From contig NZ_JANJZD010000023.1 in NCBI RefSeq assembly GCF_024623325.1, positions 26,719-90,718 of the forward strand: a stretch of 64,000 nucleotides of DNA, read 5' to 3'. Below the pieces are notes generated by a model. That model saw only the letters and a list, made by a program, of their open reading frames with translations. It ran no database searches and was not told where the DNA came from. The DNA comes from Acetatifactor muris (GTDB lineage Bacteria; Bacillota; Clostridia; Lachnospirales; Lachnospiraceae). Positions 8,801-17,901 of the stretch are shown here, one piece after another (the first letter of the stretch is position 1; every line of letters begins with the position of its first letter). The position numbers and the translations under genes are program-made.

Positions 8801-10138
8801 ATGGGAGAGAGTCAGAATATAGAGTGGAAGGAATCCTGGCGAGATGAATATTTGAGGTGGATCTGTGGATTTGCCAATGCTCAGGGTGGGAAAATATATA
8901 TTGGGACGAAAGATGATGGTACTGTAATCGGTGTGAAAAACAGTAAGAAATTGTTGGAGGATATTCCTAACAAAGTTCAGAATAAACTTGGTATTGTTGC
9001 AGATGTAAATTTGTTGAATAAAAACGGCCTGGATTATATTGAAATAGTAGTAAATCCATGGATGTTCCCAGTAAATTACGATGGTGAGTATCATTACCGC
9101 AGCGGAAGTACAAAACAGCAGTTAAGAGGAAATGCTTTGACCAACTTTTTAATGGTAAAGACAGGTACGAAGTGGGACGCGGCAGTAGTATCTAATATTT
9201 CAGTAGCAGATTTAGACAGGGAAAGCCTTGATATTTTCAGGAGGGAAGCGTTTCGAAGCGGTCGTATGGCAAAGGAAGACTTGAACATTCCTGATGAGGA
9301 GCTTTTAGAAAAATTGTATTTGCTGGTTGATGGTAAATTGAAGCGTGCCGGCGCTTTATGCTTTTACAGGAATCCAGAGAAGATAATTGGCGGTTGTTAT
9401 GTGAAAATCGGTAAATTTGAGGGAAGTGAGCTTTTATATCAGGACGAAATACATGGTTCACTTCTTATTATGGCAGATCGGGTGATTGAATTAATCTATT
9501 TGAAATATTTAAAAGCCGCTGTTTCTTATTATAAAGAGACGAGGGTGGAGACCTATCCATTTGCGCGTGATGCAATAAGGGAAGCTGTCTATAATGCTCT
9601 GATACATTGTAATTGGGCAGATAATGTACCAGTTCAGATTCGGATAGAAGATGAGGTGATGTATGTCAGTAATTGTAGTATGTTGCCTTTTGGGTGGACG
9701 GCAGAGACTCTCTTAAGTGCTCATACTTCAAAACCCTATAATCCGGATATTGCAAGAGTATTTTACAGGGCCGGATACATTGAAAGCTGGGGGCGAGGTA
9801 TTCAGAAAATCTGTGATGCCTGTAAAAAATTAGGTGCGGAAGAACCAGAATATATTGTGCATGGTGAAGACATAATGGTGAAATTTAAGGCATTGAAAAG
9901 TGCAAAGGTGACTGAAAAGGTGACTGAAAAGGTGACTGAAAAGGTGACTGAAAACAGCAGAGAAGTGCTGGAAATTTTAATGGAAAATCCATATGCTACT
10001 TATGAGGAGATAGCAGGCAGACTGAATGTCAGTCGGAAAACGATTTCACAGAAAATAAAGTTGCTGAAAGAAAGTGGGAGCATTATCAGAGTGGGCTCCG
10101 CTAAAAAAGGATATTGGAAAGTAGAACAGAGACCATGA
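8801..10138 (+). CDS. AlbA/Schlafen-like ATP-binding transcriptional regulator
   Basis: A 445-residue protein of the type often annotated as a RecG-like or putative transcriptional regulator. The N-terminus (ESQNIEWKESWRDEYLRWI, FANAQGGKIYIGTKDDG) is an AlbA_2/Schlafen-like domain. The middle (AIREAVYNALIHCNW, ...SWGRGIQKICDACK) resembles the HATPase_c_4 domain that follows AlbA_2. The C-terminus is a winged helix (YATYEEIAGRLNVSRKTISQKI). Between these, a linker with tandem KVTE units is encoded by four exact 12-bp repeats. The start has AAGGAGG upstream. Family members are regulators and sometimes part of defence loci; the role here is not established. Confidence 0.85.
   Translation: MGESQNIEWKESWRDEYLRWICGFANAQGGKIYIGTKDDGTVIGVKNSKKLLEDIPNKVQNKLGIVADVNLLNKNGLDYIEIVVNPWMFPVNYDGEYHYRSGSTKQQLRGNALTNFLMVKTGTKWDAAVVSNISVADLDRESLDIFRREAFRSGRMAKEDLNIPDEELLEKLYLLVDGKLKRAGALCFYRNPEKIIGGCYVKIGKFEGSELLYQDEIHGSLLIMADRVIELIYLKYLKAAVSYYKETRVETYPFARDAIREAVYNALIHCNWADNVPVQIRIEDEVMYVSNCSMLPFGWTAETLLSAHTSKPYNPDIARVFYRAGYIESWGRGIQKICDACKKLGAEEPEYIVHGEDIMVKFKALKSAKVTEKVTEKVTEKVTENSREVLEILMENPYATYEEIAGRLNVSRKTISQKIKLLKESGSIIRVGSAKKGYWKVEQRP
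9905..9952 (+). repeat. Four exact tandem copies of a 12-bp unit
   Basis: The unit AAGGTGACTGAA is repeated four times in frame, encoding the KVTE linker of the AlbA-like regulator. Such repeats can vary in copy number without shifting the frame. Confidence 0.9.
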
Positions 10139-10181
10139 TAGGAATTAGGATGTGTTGATTTATTGTGGAAGCGAAAAACAT

Positions 10182-10210
10182 CAAAGGGGGCGAGCAGCCC
10201 CCCTTTTTTG
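10182..10210 (+). terminator. Rho-independent terminator after the AlbA-like gene
   Basis: A GGGGGC...GCCCCCC hairpin followed by TTTTTT lies about 45 bp after the stop codon. Confidence 0.65.
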
Positions 10211-10329
10211 GTGAAGTGAATTGTTAGTAAAGTGGGTTTTGCCAAAAACAAGTGGAAGAAAAGCTGGTGTGCAGGTGGTTCTTATAAAATGAATATGGTA
10301 AAATTTTATAAGAAACGAGGTAAGGCTAT

Positions 10330-10698
10330 ATGGAAAAGAAAATTTATATCACAGAGGAAGAACGGACAAAGTGTCAAAAGGTGGTAGATGCGTTTGCAGA
10401 GCTGTATGAGATGGAGAATATCGTAGTGCTTGATGTAGGCAGGTATGGCTTTGTAATGCTAAAATATTATAATCTGCCACATGGTTTTGAAGATGCCATA
10501 ACTTTTACAGACAGTGTGGAACTATTTGAAGATTTGTGGGAAGAATGGCTGAATACAAAACTGTATTTACTGGCAAAAGGCACACCGTTGCTGGAGAAGG
10601 GCTATAAAGGTGTGTTTGAGGGTTTGCCGGAAGAAAAACAGTCGGAACTTATCATGAGGAAAGCTGCTTTTGCAAAAGCGGCAGAGATATATCTATAA
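10330..10698 (+). CDS. Hypothetical protein, 122 aa
   Basis: Not recognised. A small soluble acidic protein starting MEKKIYITEEERTKCQKVVDAF, with no signal peptide, membrane span or metal-binding cluster visible. The ATG is preceded by GAGGTAAGG, and a hairpin terminator follows, so it appears monocistronic. It sits between the AlbA-like regulator and the phosphate operon with no evident functional link to either. Confidence 0.75.
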   Translation: MEKKIYITEEERTKCQKVVDAFAELYEMENIVVLDVGRYGFVMLKYYNLPHGFEDAITFTDSVELFEDLWEEWLNTKLYLLAKGTPLLEKGYKGVFEGLPEEKQSELIMRKAAFAKAAEIYL

Positions 10699-10748
10699 TG
10701 TTGTTTTTGTGAGGAAAATGGAACGGTAGTTGGCGAATAATCAAAGGT

Positions 10749-10784
10749 TAGAAAGGCTCTGTGAGATGCAGAGCTTTTCTTATT
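10749..10784 (+). terminator. Terminator after the 122-aa gene
   Basis: A stem of AGAAAGGCTCTG with CAGAGCTTTTCT (one G-U pair) and a 7-nt loop, followed by a T-rich stretch. The 411-bp gap between this gene and pstS otherwise holds only the Pho-box promoter of pstS. Confidence 0.55.
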
Positions 10785-11007
10785 TGTGTTTTATGAAAAA
10801 GTGGAATGAATGAGTGGGATTTCGCCGTAATCGGCATTGTGGAAATGTCGTATAACTGGCTATCTTATGGAGTTGTGGGTAACTCTGTTTGCAGGATGTG
10901 GGAAAGCTGCACTTTGCTTTTCCATGTCCTGTGAATAGAGTTATCCATGACGGAATAGTCAGTTATGCACATTTCCATGATGCAGTTTTTATGGTAAGTC
11001 TGTTCAT

Positions 11008-11062
11008 TTTACAAAAATTTGACATAAGTTATGTTTTTGATTTTACAAGCAGTATTTATGAT
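11008..11062 (+). promoter_or_regulatory. Pho-box array and -10 of the pst operon
   Basis: Hexamers TTTACA (11008), TTGACA (11019), TATGTT (11030) and TTTACA (11042) recur with about 11-bp spacing, as in Firmicute PhoP-binding arrays (TTNACA repeats). A -10-like TATGAT is at 11057-11062. It lies 48 bp before pstS, consistent with induction by the PhoP/PhoR pair at the end of the same operon. Confidence 0.7.
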
Positions 11063-11109
11063 AAAAAGCGTAGAAGAAAATATCACAAAGAAAAAAGGAG
11101 AAAATTATT

Positions 11110-11919
11110 ATGAAAAAAATTGTTACTTTTGTTGCCACTTTATCACTTGCACTCGTAGCTATGACCGGATGCGGGAAGGCGGACAGCAAAACAGTATCCA
11201 CGGATGGCTCAACCTCTATGGAAAAAGTAATCGGTGCTTTGGGCGAAGCTTTTGAGGAAAACAATTCCGGTGTAACCTTTACATATAACCCTACCGGTTC
11301 CGGCTCCGGAATTACGGCTGTGGCAGAAGGACGCTGCGATATTGGTCTTTCCAGCCGTAACTTAAAGGAAGAAGAAAAAGCGCAGGGATTGACTGAAACG
11401 GTGCTTGCGCTTGACGGGATTGCTGTCATTGTAAATCCGGATAATCCGGTAAATGACCTTGACCTTGAAACGATTAGCAGGATTTATAGAGGGGAAATAA
11501 CAAACTGGCAGGATATAGGCGGCAATAATCTGGAAATTGTCCTGATTGGACGTGAAGCCGGGAGCGGTACAAGAGATGGCTTTGAATCCATTACGGACAC
11601 GGAGGATGCCTGCAAATACCGTCAGGAGCTTACATCTACCGGGGATGTGATTACAACGGTGGCAGGCAATCCGGCGGCAATCGGATATGCTTCCCTTGCA
11701 TCTGTAAAGGATACGGTAAAAGCCCTTTCTGTCGGCGGTATTGTACCTGCGGAGGAAACGGTAAAAGATGGTAGCTATGTGGTGCAGCGTCCGTTTGTGT
11801 TAGTGACAAAGAGCGGCGCAGAGCTTTCGGCAACTGCACAGAAATTCTTTGATTATATTACTTCATCTGAAGCAGGCGAGATTATCTCATCTGCGGGTGC
11901 AGTACCAGTAAATAAATAA
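11110..11919 (+). CDS. pstS: Phosphate ABC transporter substrate-binding lipoprotein
   Basis: A 269-residue PstS anchored by a lipobox (ALVAMTGCGK, Cys about 21). The phosphate-binding signatures DGSTSMEKV, TYNPTGSGSGI and GREAGSGTRDGF are present. It delivers inorganic phosphate to the PstCA channel. It is the first gene of a seven-gene operon ending in phoP-phoR and is preceded by a Pho-box array. The ATG follows AAAAAAGGAG. Confidence 0.97.
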   Translation: MKKIVTFVATLSLALVAMTGCGKADSKTVSTDGSTSMEKVIGALGEAFEENNSGVTFTYNPTGSGSGITAVAEGRCDIGLSSRNLKEEEKAQGLTETVLALDGIAVIVNPDNPVNDLDLETISRIYRGEITNWQDIGGNNLEIVLIGREAGSGTRDGFESITDTEDACKYRQELTSTGDVITTVAGNPAAIGYASLASVKDTVKALSVGGIVPAEETVKDGSYVVQRPFVLVTKSGAELSATAQKFFDYITSSEAGEIISSAGAVPVNK

Positions 11920-11957
11920 TCCGGCGGATTATGAAAGGTTTTGGAAGGTGAAGTCAA

Positions 11958-12827
11958 ATGAACAAAAAACAGTTCATGGAGAATGCCATACATGGCATAT
12001 TCCTGATACTTGGTCTGATTACAGTTGGCTGTGTACTCCTGATTACCGTTTACCTTGTCATATCAGGGATTCCGGCTATCCGAAAAATAGGAGTTTTGAA
12101 TTTCCTTTTCGGGAAGAAATGGGCTTCTACAGCAGCACAGCCGCAATATGGGATTTTTCCGTTTATCCTTACCAGTATTTATGGTACGGCTGGCGCAATC
12201 GTACTTGGAGTGCCAATTGGCTTTATGACAGCAGTTTATCTTGCTAAGATTGCGCCGTTAAAAATAAAAACCGTTATTGAAACAGCGGTAAGTTTATTGG
12301 CTGGCATTCCGTCGGTAGTTTATGGGCTTGTGGGAATGATGGTGCTTGTGCCAGGGATACGGATTGTTTTCCATATCCCCGATGGAGCCAGCCTGTTTGC
12401 TGCTATCATTGTACTTGCAATTATGATATTACCCTCAATCATTAAAGTGTCGCTTACGGCATTAGAAGCTGTTCCAAAGGAATATGAGGATGCTTCCCTT
12501 GCGCTTGGTTCGACACCGATTGAAACATACTTCCGTGTATCCGTTCCGGCGGCAAAAAGCGGCATTGCGGCGGCTGTTGTGTTAGGCGTTGGCAGGGCTA
12601 TCGGCGAGGCTATGGCTATTATGATGGTGGCGGGGAACGCCCCCAATATGCCGAAAATTTTTCAGAGCGTCCGTTTCCTTACAACCGCTGTGGCAAGTGA
12701 AATGTCTTATGCGTCTGACGGAAGTTTACAGAAACAGGCATTATTTTCGATTGCGCTGGTTTTATTCCTCTTTATCATGCTGATAAATGCCGTATTAAAT
12801 TTCTTTTTGAAACAAAGCAAGGAGTAA
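11958..12827 (+). CDS. pstC: Phosphate ABC transporter permease PstC
   Basis: A 289-residue inner-membrane permease with about six transmembrane segments. The permease-ATPase coupling loop is visible as EYEDASLALGSTPIETYFRV, followed by GRAIGEAMAIMMVAGN. It pairs with PstA to form the phosphate channel powered by PstB. The start has AAGGTGAAGTCAA upstream. Confidence 0.96.
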   Translation: MNKKQFMENAIHGIFLILGLITVGCVLLITVYLVISGIPAIRKIGVLNFLFGKKWASTAAQPQYGIFPFILTSIYGTAGAIVLGVPIGFMTAVYLAKIAPLKIKTVIETAVSLLAGIPSVVYGLVGMMVLVPGIRIVFHIPDGASLFAAIIVLAIMILPSIIKVSLTALEAVPKEYEDASLALGSTPIETYFRVSVPAAKSGIAAAVVLGVGRAIGEAMAIMMVAGNAPNMPKIFQSVRFLTTAVASEMSYASDGSLQKQALFSIALVLFLFIMLINAVLNFFLKQSKE

Positions 12828-12833
12828 ATATAG

Positions 12834-13697
12834 ATGGAAAAACAATCAATTTCCCTTAGAAGGAAAACATATATTACAGCCATGCGTGTGTTGATGGGGA
12901 TTTCCGTATGCATTACTTGTGCATTGGTATTATTTTTGATTGGTTATGTATTGTGGAAAGGGCTGCCGAATGTATCTTGGGAGCTGCTTACTACGAAACC
13001 GAGTTATCTGTCTGACCGGATCGGGATACTGCCGGATATTCTTAACACAGTCTATATTGTTGCGGCAACTTTGGTATTTGTTCTCCCGCTTGGAGTTGGT
13101 GCGGCGATTTATCTTACAGAATATGCCAAAAATAAGAAACTGGTAGAAATGATTGAGTATGCAGCCGAAACCTTATCAGGGATTCCGTCTATTATTTATG
13201 GACTTGTAGGTATGCTGTTTTTCTGTCAGTTTTTTGGTATGAAAACTTCCCTCTTAGCGGGGGCATTTACGTTGGTAATCATGAATCTGCCTACGATTAT
13301 GCGCACAACGCAGGAAAGCCTGAAAACAGTACCGCAAAGTTACCGTGAAGGTGCTTTTGGGCTGGGAGCTGGAAAGTGGCGTGTGATTTATACCGTTGTG
13401 CTTCCAGGTTGTATTGATGGAGTCATAACAGGCTGTATATTGTCAGTGGGGCGAATTTTGGGAGAATCAGCGGCACTTCTTTTTACGGCTGGTTTTGCCC
13501 ATGCCCTGAACGGGATTCTTGAAGGGCTTGGCAGTGCAGGGGCAACATTGACGGTCGCATTATATGTCTATGCAAAAGAAAACGGGGAATTTGGTATAGC
13601 CTTTGCAATTGCCGCTATCCTGATGATTTTGACCATGTTCATCAATCTGTCGGCTACACTGGCGAGCAGATATTTCCAAAAAAGGAGAAATGTATGA
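12834..13697 (+). CDS. pstA: Phosphate ABC transporter permease PstA
   Basis: A 287-residue permease. Landmarks are GIPSIIYGLVGMLFFCQFFG, the coupling loop SYREGAFGLGAGKWRVIYTV and GRILGESAALLFTAG. It starts 6 nt after pstC and its stop overlaps the pstB start (ATGA), so the transporter subunits are translationally coupled. Confidence 0.96.
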   Translation: MEKQSISLRRKTYITAMRVLMGISVCITCALVLFLIGYVLWKGLPNVSWELLTTKPSYLSDRIGILPDILNTVYIVAATLVFVLPLGVGAAIYLTEYAKNKKLVEMIEYAAETLSGIPSIIYGLVGMLFFCQFFGMKTSLLAGAFTLVIMNLPTIMRTTQESLKTVPQSYREGAFGLGAGKWRVIYTVVLPGCIDGVITGCILSVGRILGESAALLFTAGFAHALNGILEGLGSAGATLTVALYVYAKENGEFGIAFAIAAILMILTMFINLSATLASRYFQKRRNV

Positions 13698-14473
13698 ATA
13701 ATATAATGAATCATGACAAAAGTCCTGCCATGGTGGTAAAAGACCTGTGCCTGTGGTATAGCAGTACACAGGCTTTGAAAGATGTAAATATTGAGATTGA
13801 AGGACAGAGCATTACGGCACTGATTGGCCCCTCCGGGTGTGGGAAGTCTACTTTCCTTAAATCGTTAAACCGAATGAATGACCTTATCGCTGGTGTACGG
13901 ATTACAGGAGAAGTGTATTATAGGGGCGATAATATTTTTGATGCAGATGTCGATGTCAATGAGCTTCGCCGCAGTATTGGCATGGTTTTTCAAAAGCCGA
14001 ATCCTTTTCCTATGAGCATCTACGACAATATTGCTTACGGGCCGAGGACACACGGAGTGAAAAATAAGGCAAAATTGGACGATATAATAGAACGCTCTCT
14101 GCGTGGGGCGGCAATCTGGGATGAAGTAAAGGACAGGCTGAAAAAATCGGCATTAGGACTGTCAGGCGGTCAGCAGCAGCGGCTCTGCATTGCCCGTGCA
14201 TTAGCGGTGGAGCCGGATGTGCTTCTGATGGATGAGCCTACAAGCGCACTTGACCCTATTTCCACATCTAAAATAGAGGAACTTGCAATGGAACTTAAAG
14301 AAAAGTATACTATTATCATCGTAACGCACAATATGCAGCAGGCTGTGCGGATTTCCGATAATACGGCTTTCTTTCTCCTTGGCAATTTAATTGAGTATGG
14401 AAATACGGAAAAGATGTTTGAGCAACCAAAGGACAAGCGGACGGAGGATTATATTACGGGGAGGTTTGGATAA
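13694..14473 (+). CDS. pstB: Phosphate ABC transporter ATP-binding protein
   Basis: A 259-residue ATPase with Walker A GPSGCGKST, signature LSGGQQQRLCIARALA, Walker B VLLMDEPTSALDP and switch THNMQQAVRISD. The length is typical for PstB. It overlaps both neighbours (pstA upstream, phoU downstream), indicating a coupled operon. Confidence 0.97.
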   Translation: MNNIMNHDKSPAMVVKDLCLWYSSTQALKDVNIEIEGQSITALIGPSGCGKSTFLKSLNRMNDLIAGVRITGEVYYRGDNIFDADVDVNELRRSIGMVFQKPNPFPMSIYDNIAYGPRTHGVKNKAKLDDIIERSLRGAAIWDEVKDRLKKSALGLSGGQQQRLCIARALAVEPDVLLMDEPTSALDPISTSKIEELAMELKEKYTIIIVTHNMQQAVRISDNTAFFLLGNLIEYGNTEKMFEQPKDKRTEDYITGRFG

Positions 14474-15117
14474 TGAGAAGTCGTTTTGATGAACAGCTTG
14501 CTATGCTGAATAAAGAGCTTACCCAAATGGGGGCAATGTGTGAGGAAGCGATTGCCGCTGCTTCAAAAGCATTAACTATGGGCGACATAAAGCTGGCAGA
14601 CAAGGTTTTATCCCTTGATGGAGAGATTAACCGGATGGAGCGCACAATCGAAACACTGTGTTTGAAACTGCTGTTACAGCAACAGCCGGTAGCAAGGGAT
14701 TTACGGCAAATATCTGCAGCCCTTAAAATGATTACTGATATGGAGCGTATTGGAACACAGGCGGCGGATATTGCGGAAATTATCACGTTTCTTGACGGAA
14801 GGACTGGAGGGGAATGTGAACAGATCCGGTTTATGGCAGATGCGGCGAGCCAGATGGTTACAGAAAGCATTGACGCTTTTGTAAAACAGGATGTAGTATT
14901 GGCTGGTGCGGCGATTGACCGTGATGATGTGGTTGACGATTTGTTTTTACAGGTCAAGTCATCTCTGATTAAGCTGATAGCAGAAAAACCGACAGACGGA
15001 GGATATGCGCTGGATTTACTGATGATTGCCAAATATTTTGAGCGTATCGGGGATCATGCGGTAAATATTGCAGAGTGGGTGGCTTTTTCCGTGACAGGAG
15101 AACATAAAGGAGCATGA
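14473..15117 (+). CDS. phoU: Phosphate signalling complex protein PhoU
   Basis: A 214-residue helical protein with two PhoU repeats; the second carries the conserved ERIGDHAVNIAEWV near the C-terminus. PhoU links PstSCAB activity to the PhoR kinase so that the Pho regulon is silent when phosphate is plentiful. It overlaps pstB by 1 nt and the downstream regulator by 4 nt. Confidence 0.95.
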   Translation: MRSRFDEQLAMLNKELTQMGAMCEEAIAAASKALTMGDIKLADKVLSLDGEINRMERTIETLCLKLLLQQQPVARDLRQISAALKMITDMERIGTQAADIAEIITFLDGRTGGECEQIRFMADAASQMVTESIDAFVKQDVVLAGAAIDRDDVVDDLFLQVKSSLIKLIAEKPTDGGYALDLLMIAKYFERIGDHAVNIAEWVAFSVTGEHKGA

Positions 15118-15119
15118 TT

Positions 15120-15797
15120 ATGAAAGTATGGTGTGTGGAAGATGATGACAGTATCCGGGATATTGAGGTATATACGCTTAATTCCACTGATTTTGAAGCA
15201 AAAGGATTTTTGGATGCAATAGCCTTTCGTGACGCTTTATCTATGGAAAAGCCGGATTTGATAATTCTTGATATTATGCTGCCCGGAGAGGATGGCGTGG
15301 AACTGCTGAAATTTTTAAAAGACAGCCCTGACACTTGCAGGATTCCCGTCATCATGGCAACTGCAAAAGGCATGGAGTATGATAAAATCCAGAGCCTTGA
15401 TTTAGGTGCGGATGATTATCTTGTAAAGCCTTTTGGGATGATGGAGATGGTTTCCCGTGTGAAAGCGGTACTCCGCCGGTGCAATCCTACAGAGGTAGAA
15501 CATCTTTTGAAAGCCGGGGGGCTTGTTGTCAATCTGGACGAACATACAGTTTCCATTGATAATGAAAGAATACAGCTTACCTTAAAAGAATTTGAACTTC
15601 TCCGGCTGTTCCTTTCCCGTCCGGGCATCGCATTTTCCCGTGACCAGCTTTTTAATGACATATGGGGAGCTGATTATGTCAGTGAAACGAGAACGGTTGA
15701 TATGCATATCCGTACTCTGCGTGTAAAACTGGGGGATTATGGGAAAATGATTGAAACAGTGCGTGGTGTTGGTTATAGGTTAGAGGTGCAGGCATGA
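15120..15797 (+). CDS. phoP: Phosphate regulon response regulator (OmpR/PhoB family)
   Basis: About 225 residues: an N-terminal receiver (VEDDDSIRD, phosphoacceptor in LIILDIMLPGEDG, KPFGMMEM) and a C-terminal OmpR-type winged helix (LTLKEFELLRLFLSRPG, SETRTVDMHIRTLRVKLG). The ATG at 15120 is preferred over one at 15114 because AAAGGAG is correctly spaced only for the former. Its presumed binding sites are the Pho-box arrays before pstS and after phoR. Confidence 0.94.
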   Translation: MKVWCVEDDDSIRDIEVYTLNSTDFEAKGFLDAIAFRDALSMEKPDLIILDIMLPGEDGVELLKFLKDSPDTCRIPVIMATAKGMEYDKIQSLDLGADDYLVKPFGMMEMVSRVKAVLRRCNPTEVEHLLKAGGLVVNLDEHTVSIDNERIQLTLKEFELLRLFLSRPGIAFSRDQLFNDIWGADYVSETRTVDMHIRTLRVKLGDYGKMIETVRGVGYRLEVQA

Positions 15798-17473
15798 CAA
15801 AGAAAATTTTTAAATCAATTATGGTTGTAGCGGGGGCTGTCCTGATTGCAAGCCTTGTTATCATCATGGGATGTCTTTACAGTTATTTCAGTAATGTTCA
15901 GGGAAAACAGTTGGAGGATGAACTGTCTTTAGCTGCCATAGCCGTTGAAAAGGATGGACGGAACTATCTGGAGGAATTACAGTCAAGGGAGTACCGTCTG
16001 ACATGGGTTGCTGAAAATGGAGATGTTATATATGATACACAGTCTGACGGGGAAAGTATGGAAAACCATGCGGACAGGGAAGAAATTCAAGAAGCCCTGC
16101 GGAATAAAGAGGGAAAAAGCTCACGTTATTCCACGACTCTTTTAGAAAAAACACTTTACTGTGCAAGGCGGCTTAATGATGGTTCAGTATTAAGGATTTC
16201 TGTCAGCAGCGTTACGATATGGGTGCTTGTTTTGGGGATGATACAGCCGATTTTAATTGTAGTTGTTGTAACACTCATTTTATCAGGAGTATTAGCAAGC
16301 CGTATTTCTAAACATATCATGGAGCCGTTAAACAGACTTGATTTAGAAAAACCGCTGGAAAACGATACTTATGAGGAGCTGGCTCCCCTATTAAACCGTA
16401 TCAATAAACAGCATAAGCAGATTGATATGCAGTTGTCGGAACTCCAAAGGAAAAATGATGAATTTGCACAGATTACATATGGCATGACGGAAGGGCTTGT
16501 CCTTTTGAATGAGAAAAATATAATTCTGAACATTAATCCTGCCGCGCTGAAGCTGTTTCATACGAAATGTTCCAGCATAGGTAAAGATTTTCTGACAGTA
16601 GAGAGAAGCCATAATGTGAGCCACGCCATACAGGACGCATTTTCAAGTGGACACAGCGAAATCCGCATAGAACGTGAGGGAAAAGAGTATCAGATCCATG
16701 TCAACCGCATTGAATCTAACGGTATTGTAATTGGGGCGGTTGTTCTTGCCTTTGATATAACAGAAGCAGCTTTCGCAGAAAGGAACAGACGGGAGTTTAC
16801 TGCCAACGTATCACATGAATTGAAAACTCCGCTTCAATCCATAATGGGGAGTGCGGAGTTAATGGAGAACGGTCTTGTAAAATCGGAGGATATGACACGC
16901 TTTGTAGGGCATATCCGCACAGAGGCAGGGCGGCTTGTAACATTAATTGATGATATTATCCGTTTATCCCAATTAGACGAGGGATGCGATATGCCGTTTG
17001 AAAATGTTGATTTATATGAGGTCGCATCTGAGGTGATGGCAGGACTGGCAGATATAGCAGCGGCAAAAGATATTGAAGTGGCTTTAACAGGAAAAAAGGT
17101 TTATATTAAAAGTGTCCGGCGGCTCTTAACAGAAATTATTTTTAACCTCTGTGATAATGCTATCAAGTATAATAAGAACGGCGGTACGGTAGAAGTAGCT
17201 ATAAGCAGTCAGGAAAATAGTGCCTCGATTACTGTGAAGGATTCGGGAATCGGCATACCGCCGGAACATCAGGCAAGAATCTTTGAACGATTTTACCGTG
17301 TAGACAAGAGCCGCTCTAAGGAATCAGGCGGAACGGGATTAGGACTATCTATTGTAAAACATGCTGTACAATACTTGAATGGCAAGATTGAACTGCAAAG
17401 CAGCCTGGGGCAAGGAACGGTTATACAGATTATTTTTCAGCAAGATAAAAGTGATATGGTGCAGTTTTCCTAA
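15794..17473 (+). CDS. phoR: Phosphate regulon sensor histidine kinase
   Basis: A 559-residue membrane kinase: TM1 (about 10-30), an extracellular sensor segment to about residue 140, TM2, HAMP-like linker, PAS-like domain, HisKA box NVSHELKTPLQSI (His about 341) and HATPase with DNAIKYN, DSGIGIPPEH and GGTGLGLSIVKH. The ATG overlaps the phoP stop. It is the last gene of the pst operon; phosphotransfer to PhoP is expected under phosphate limitation. Confidence 0.94.
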   Translation: MTKKIFKSIMVVAGAVLIASLVIIMGCLYSYFSNVQGKQLEDELSLAAIAVEKDGRNYLEELQSREYRLTWVAENGDVIYDTQSDGESMENHADREEIQEALRNKEGKSSRYSTTLLEKTLYCARRLNDGSVLRISVSSVTIWVLVLGMIQPILIVVVVTLILSGVLASRISKHIMEPLNRLDLEKPLENDTYEELAPLLNRINKQHKQIDMQLSELQRKNDEFAQITYGMTEGLVLLNEKNIILNINPAALKLFHTKCSSIGKDFLTVERSHNVSHAIQDAFSSGHSEIRIEREGKEYQIHVNRIESNGIVIGAVVLAFDITEAAFAERNRREFTANVSHELKTPLQSIMGSAELMENGLVKSEDMTRFVGHIRTEAGRLVTLIDDIIRLSQLDEGCDMPFENVDLYEVASEVMAGLADIAAAKDIEVALTGKKVYIKSVRRLLTEIIFNLCDNAIKYNKNGGTVEVAISSQENSASITVKDSGIGIPPEHQARIFERFYRVDKSRSKESGGTGLGLSIVKHAVQYLNGKIELQSSLGQGTVIQIIFQQDKSDMVQFS

Positions 17474-17484
17474 AGAACCTGTAT

Positions 17485-17539
17485 TTTACATAAATTATAC
17501 AAAACATAACTTTTATATTTTACAAAGCATTCATAAAAT
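17485..17539 (+). promoter_or_regulatory. Second Pho-box array, downstream of phoR
   Basis: TTTACA (17485), TATACA (17496), TAACTT (17507) and TTTACA (17519) show the same ~11-bp spacing as the pstS array. A -10-like TAAAAT at 17534 is at the same distance from the last box. No phosphate gene follows: only an abortive reading frame (ATG AAA AAT ATA TAG) and a strong terminator about 60 bp on. Confidence 0.6.
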
Positions 17540-17604
17540 TATCTTTATAAATATTCAAAGCAAACGCTGACGGTAATTTTATGAAAAATATATAGCGCAT
17601 GAGC

Positions 17605-17650
17605 TTAAGAATGGCGGTTTTATTTGAATGTAAAACTGCCATTCTTTTTT
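17605..17650 (+). terminator. Strong hairpin terminator
   Basis: A 16-bp stem (AAGAATGGCGGTTTTA with TAAAACTGCCATTCTT, one G-U) and an 8-nt loop are followed by TTTTTT. It would end either phoR read-through or a short transcript started at the second Pho-box array. Confidence 0.75.
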
Positions 17651-17738
17651 ATAGACTATCAGTAAGGAAAAGATATGATTAGAAAAAAGCGAAAACTGTA
17701 TACACACCAAAGACAAAAACAAAGAATAATTGCACACA

Positions 17739-17788
17739 TAAAGGTGTACCGCAAGGAAGAAATAAACTTCACTGCGGTACACCTTTTT
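17739..17788 (+). terminator. Second hairpin terminator before element 1
   Basis: A perfect 14-bp inverted repeat AAAGGTGTACCGCA / TGCGGTACACCTTT with T-run. It separates the pst region from the minus-strand mobC gene. A basic 38-codon frame at 17675-17791 overlaps it and is probably not real. The 17474-17901 gap otherwise holds only the Pho boxes and the two terminators. Confidence 0.65.
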
Positions 17789-17901
17789 TAATGGTGCGAA
17801 ATTTGTCTGATTTTGGCTTTTATTACAGTTTATCTGTTGCGTATTTATGTGAAAAATCTGGCTGGAACTATTCCCTTTCTGGAAGTGGATTCCGCTTGGG
17901 C

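Noticed and set aside
9905..9952. Short regular repeats that could suggest a CRISPR
   Set aside because: The units are 12 bp, contiguous without spacers, and encode protein in frame.
17675..17791. 38-codon basic peptide frame with AAGGA upstream
   Set aside because: It contains the whole second terminator hairpin and has no resemblance to known peptides.
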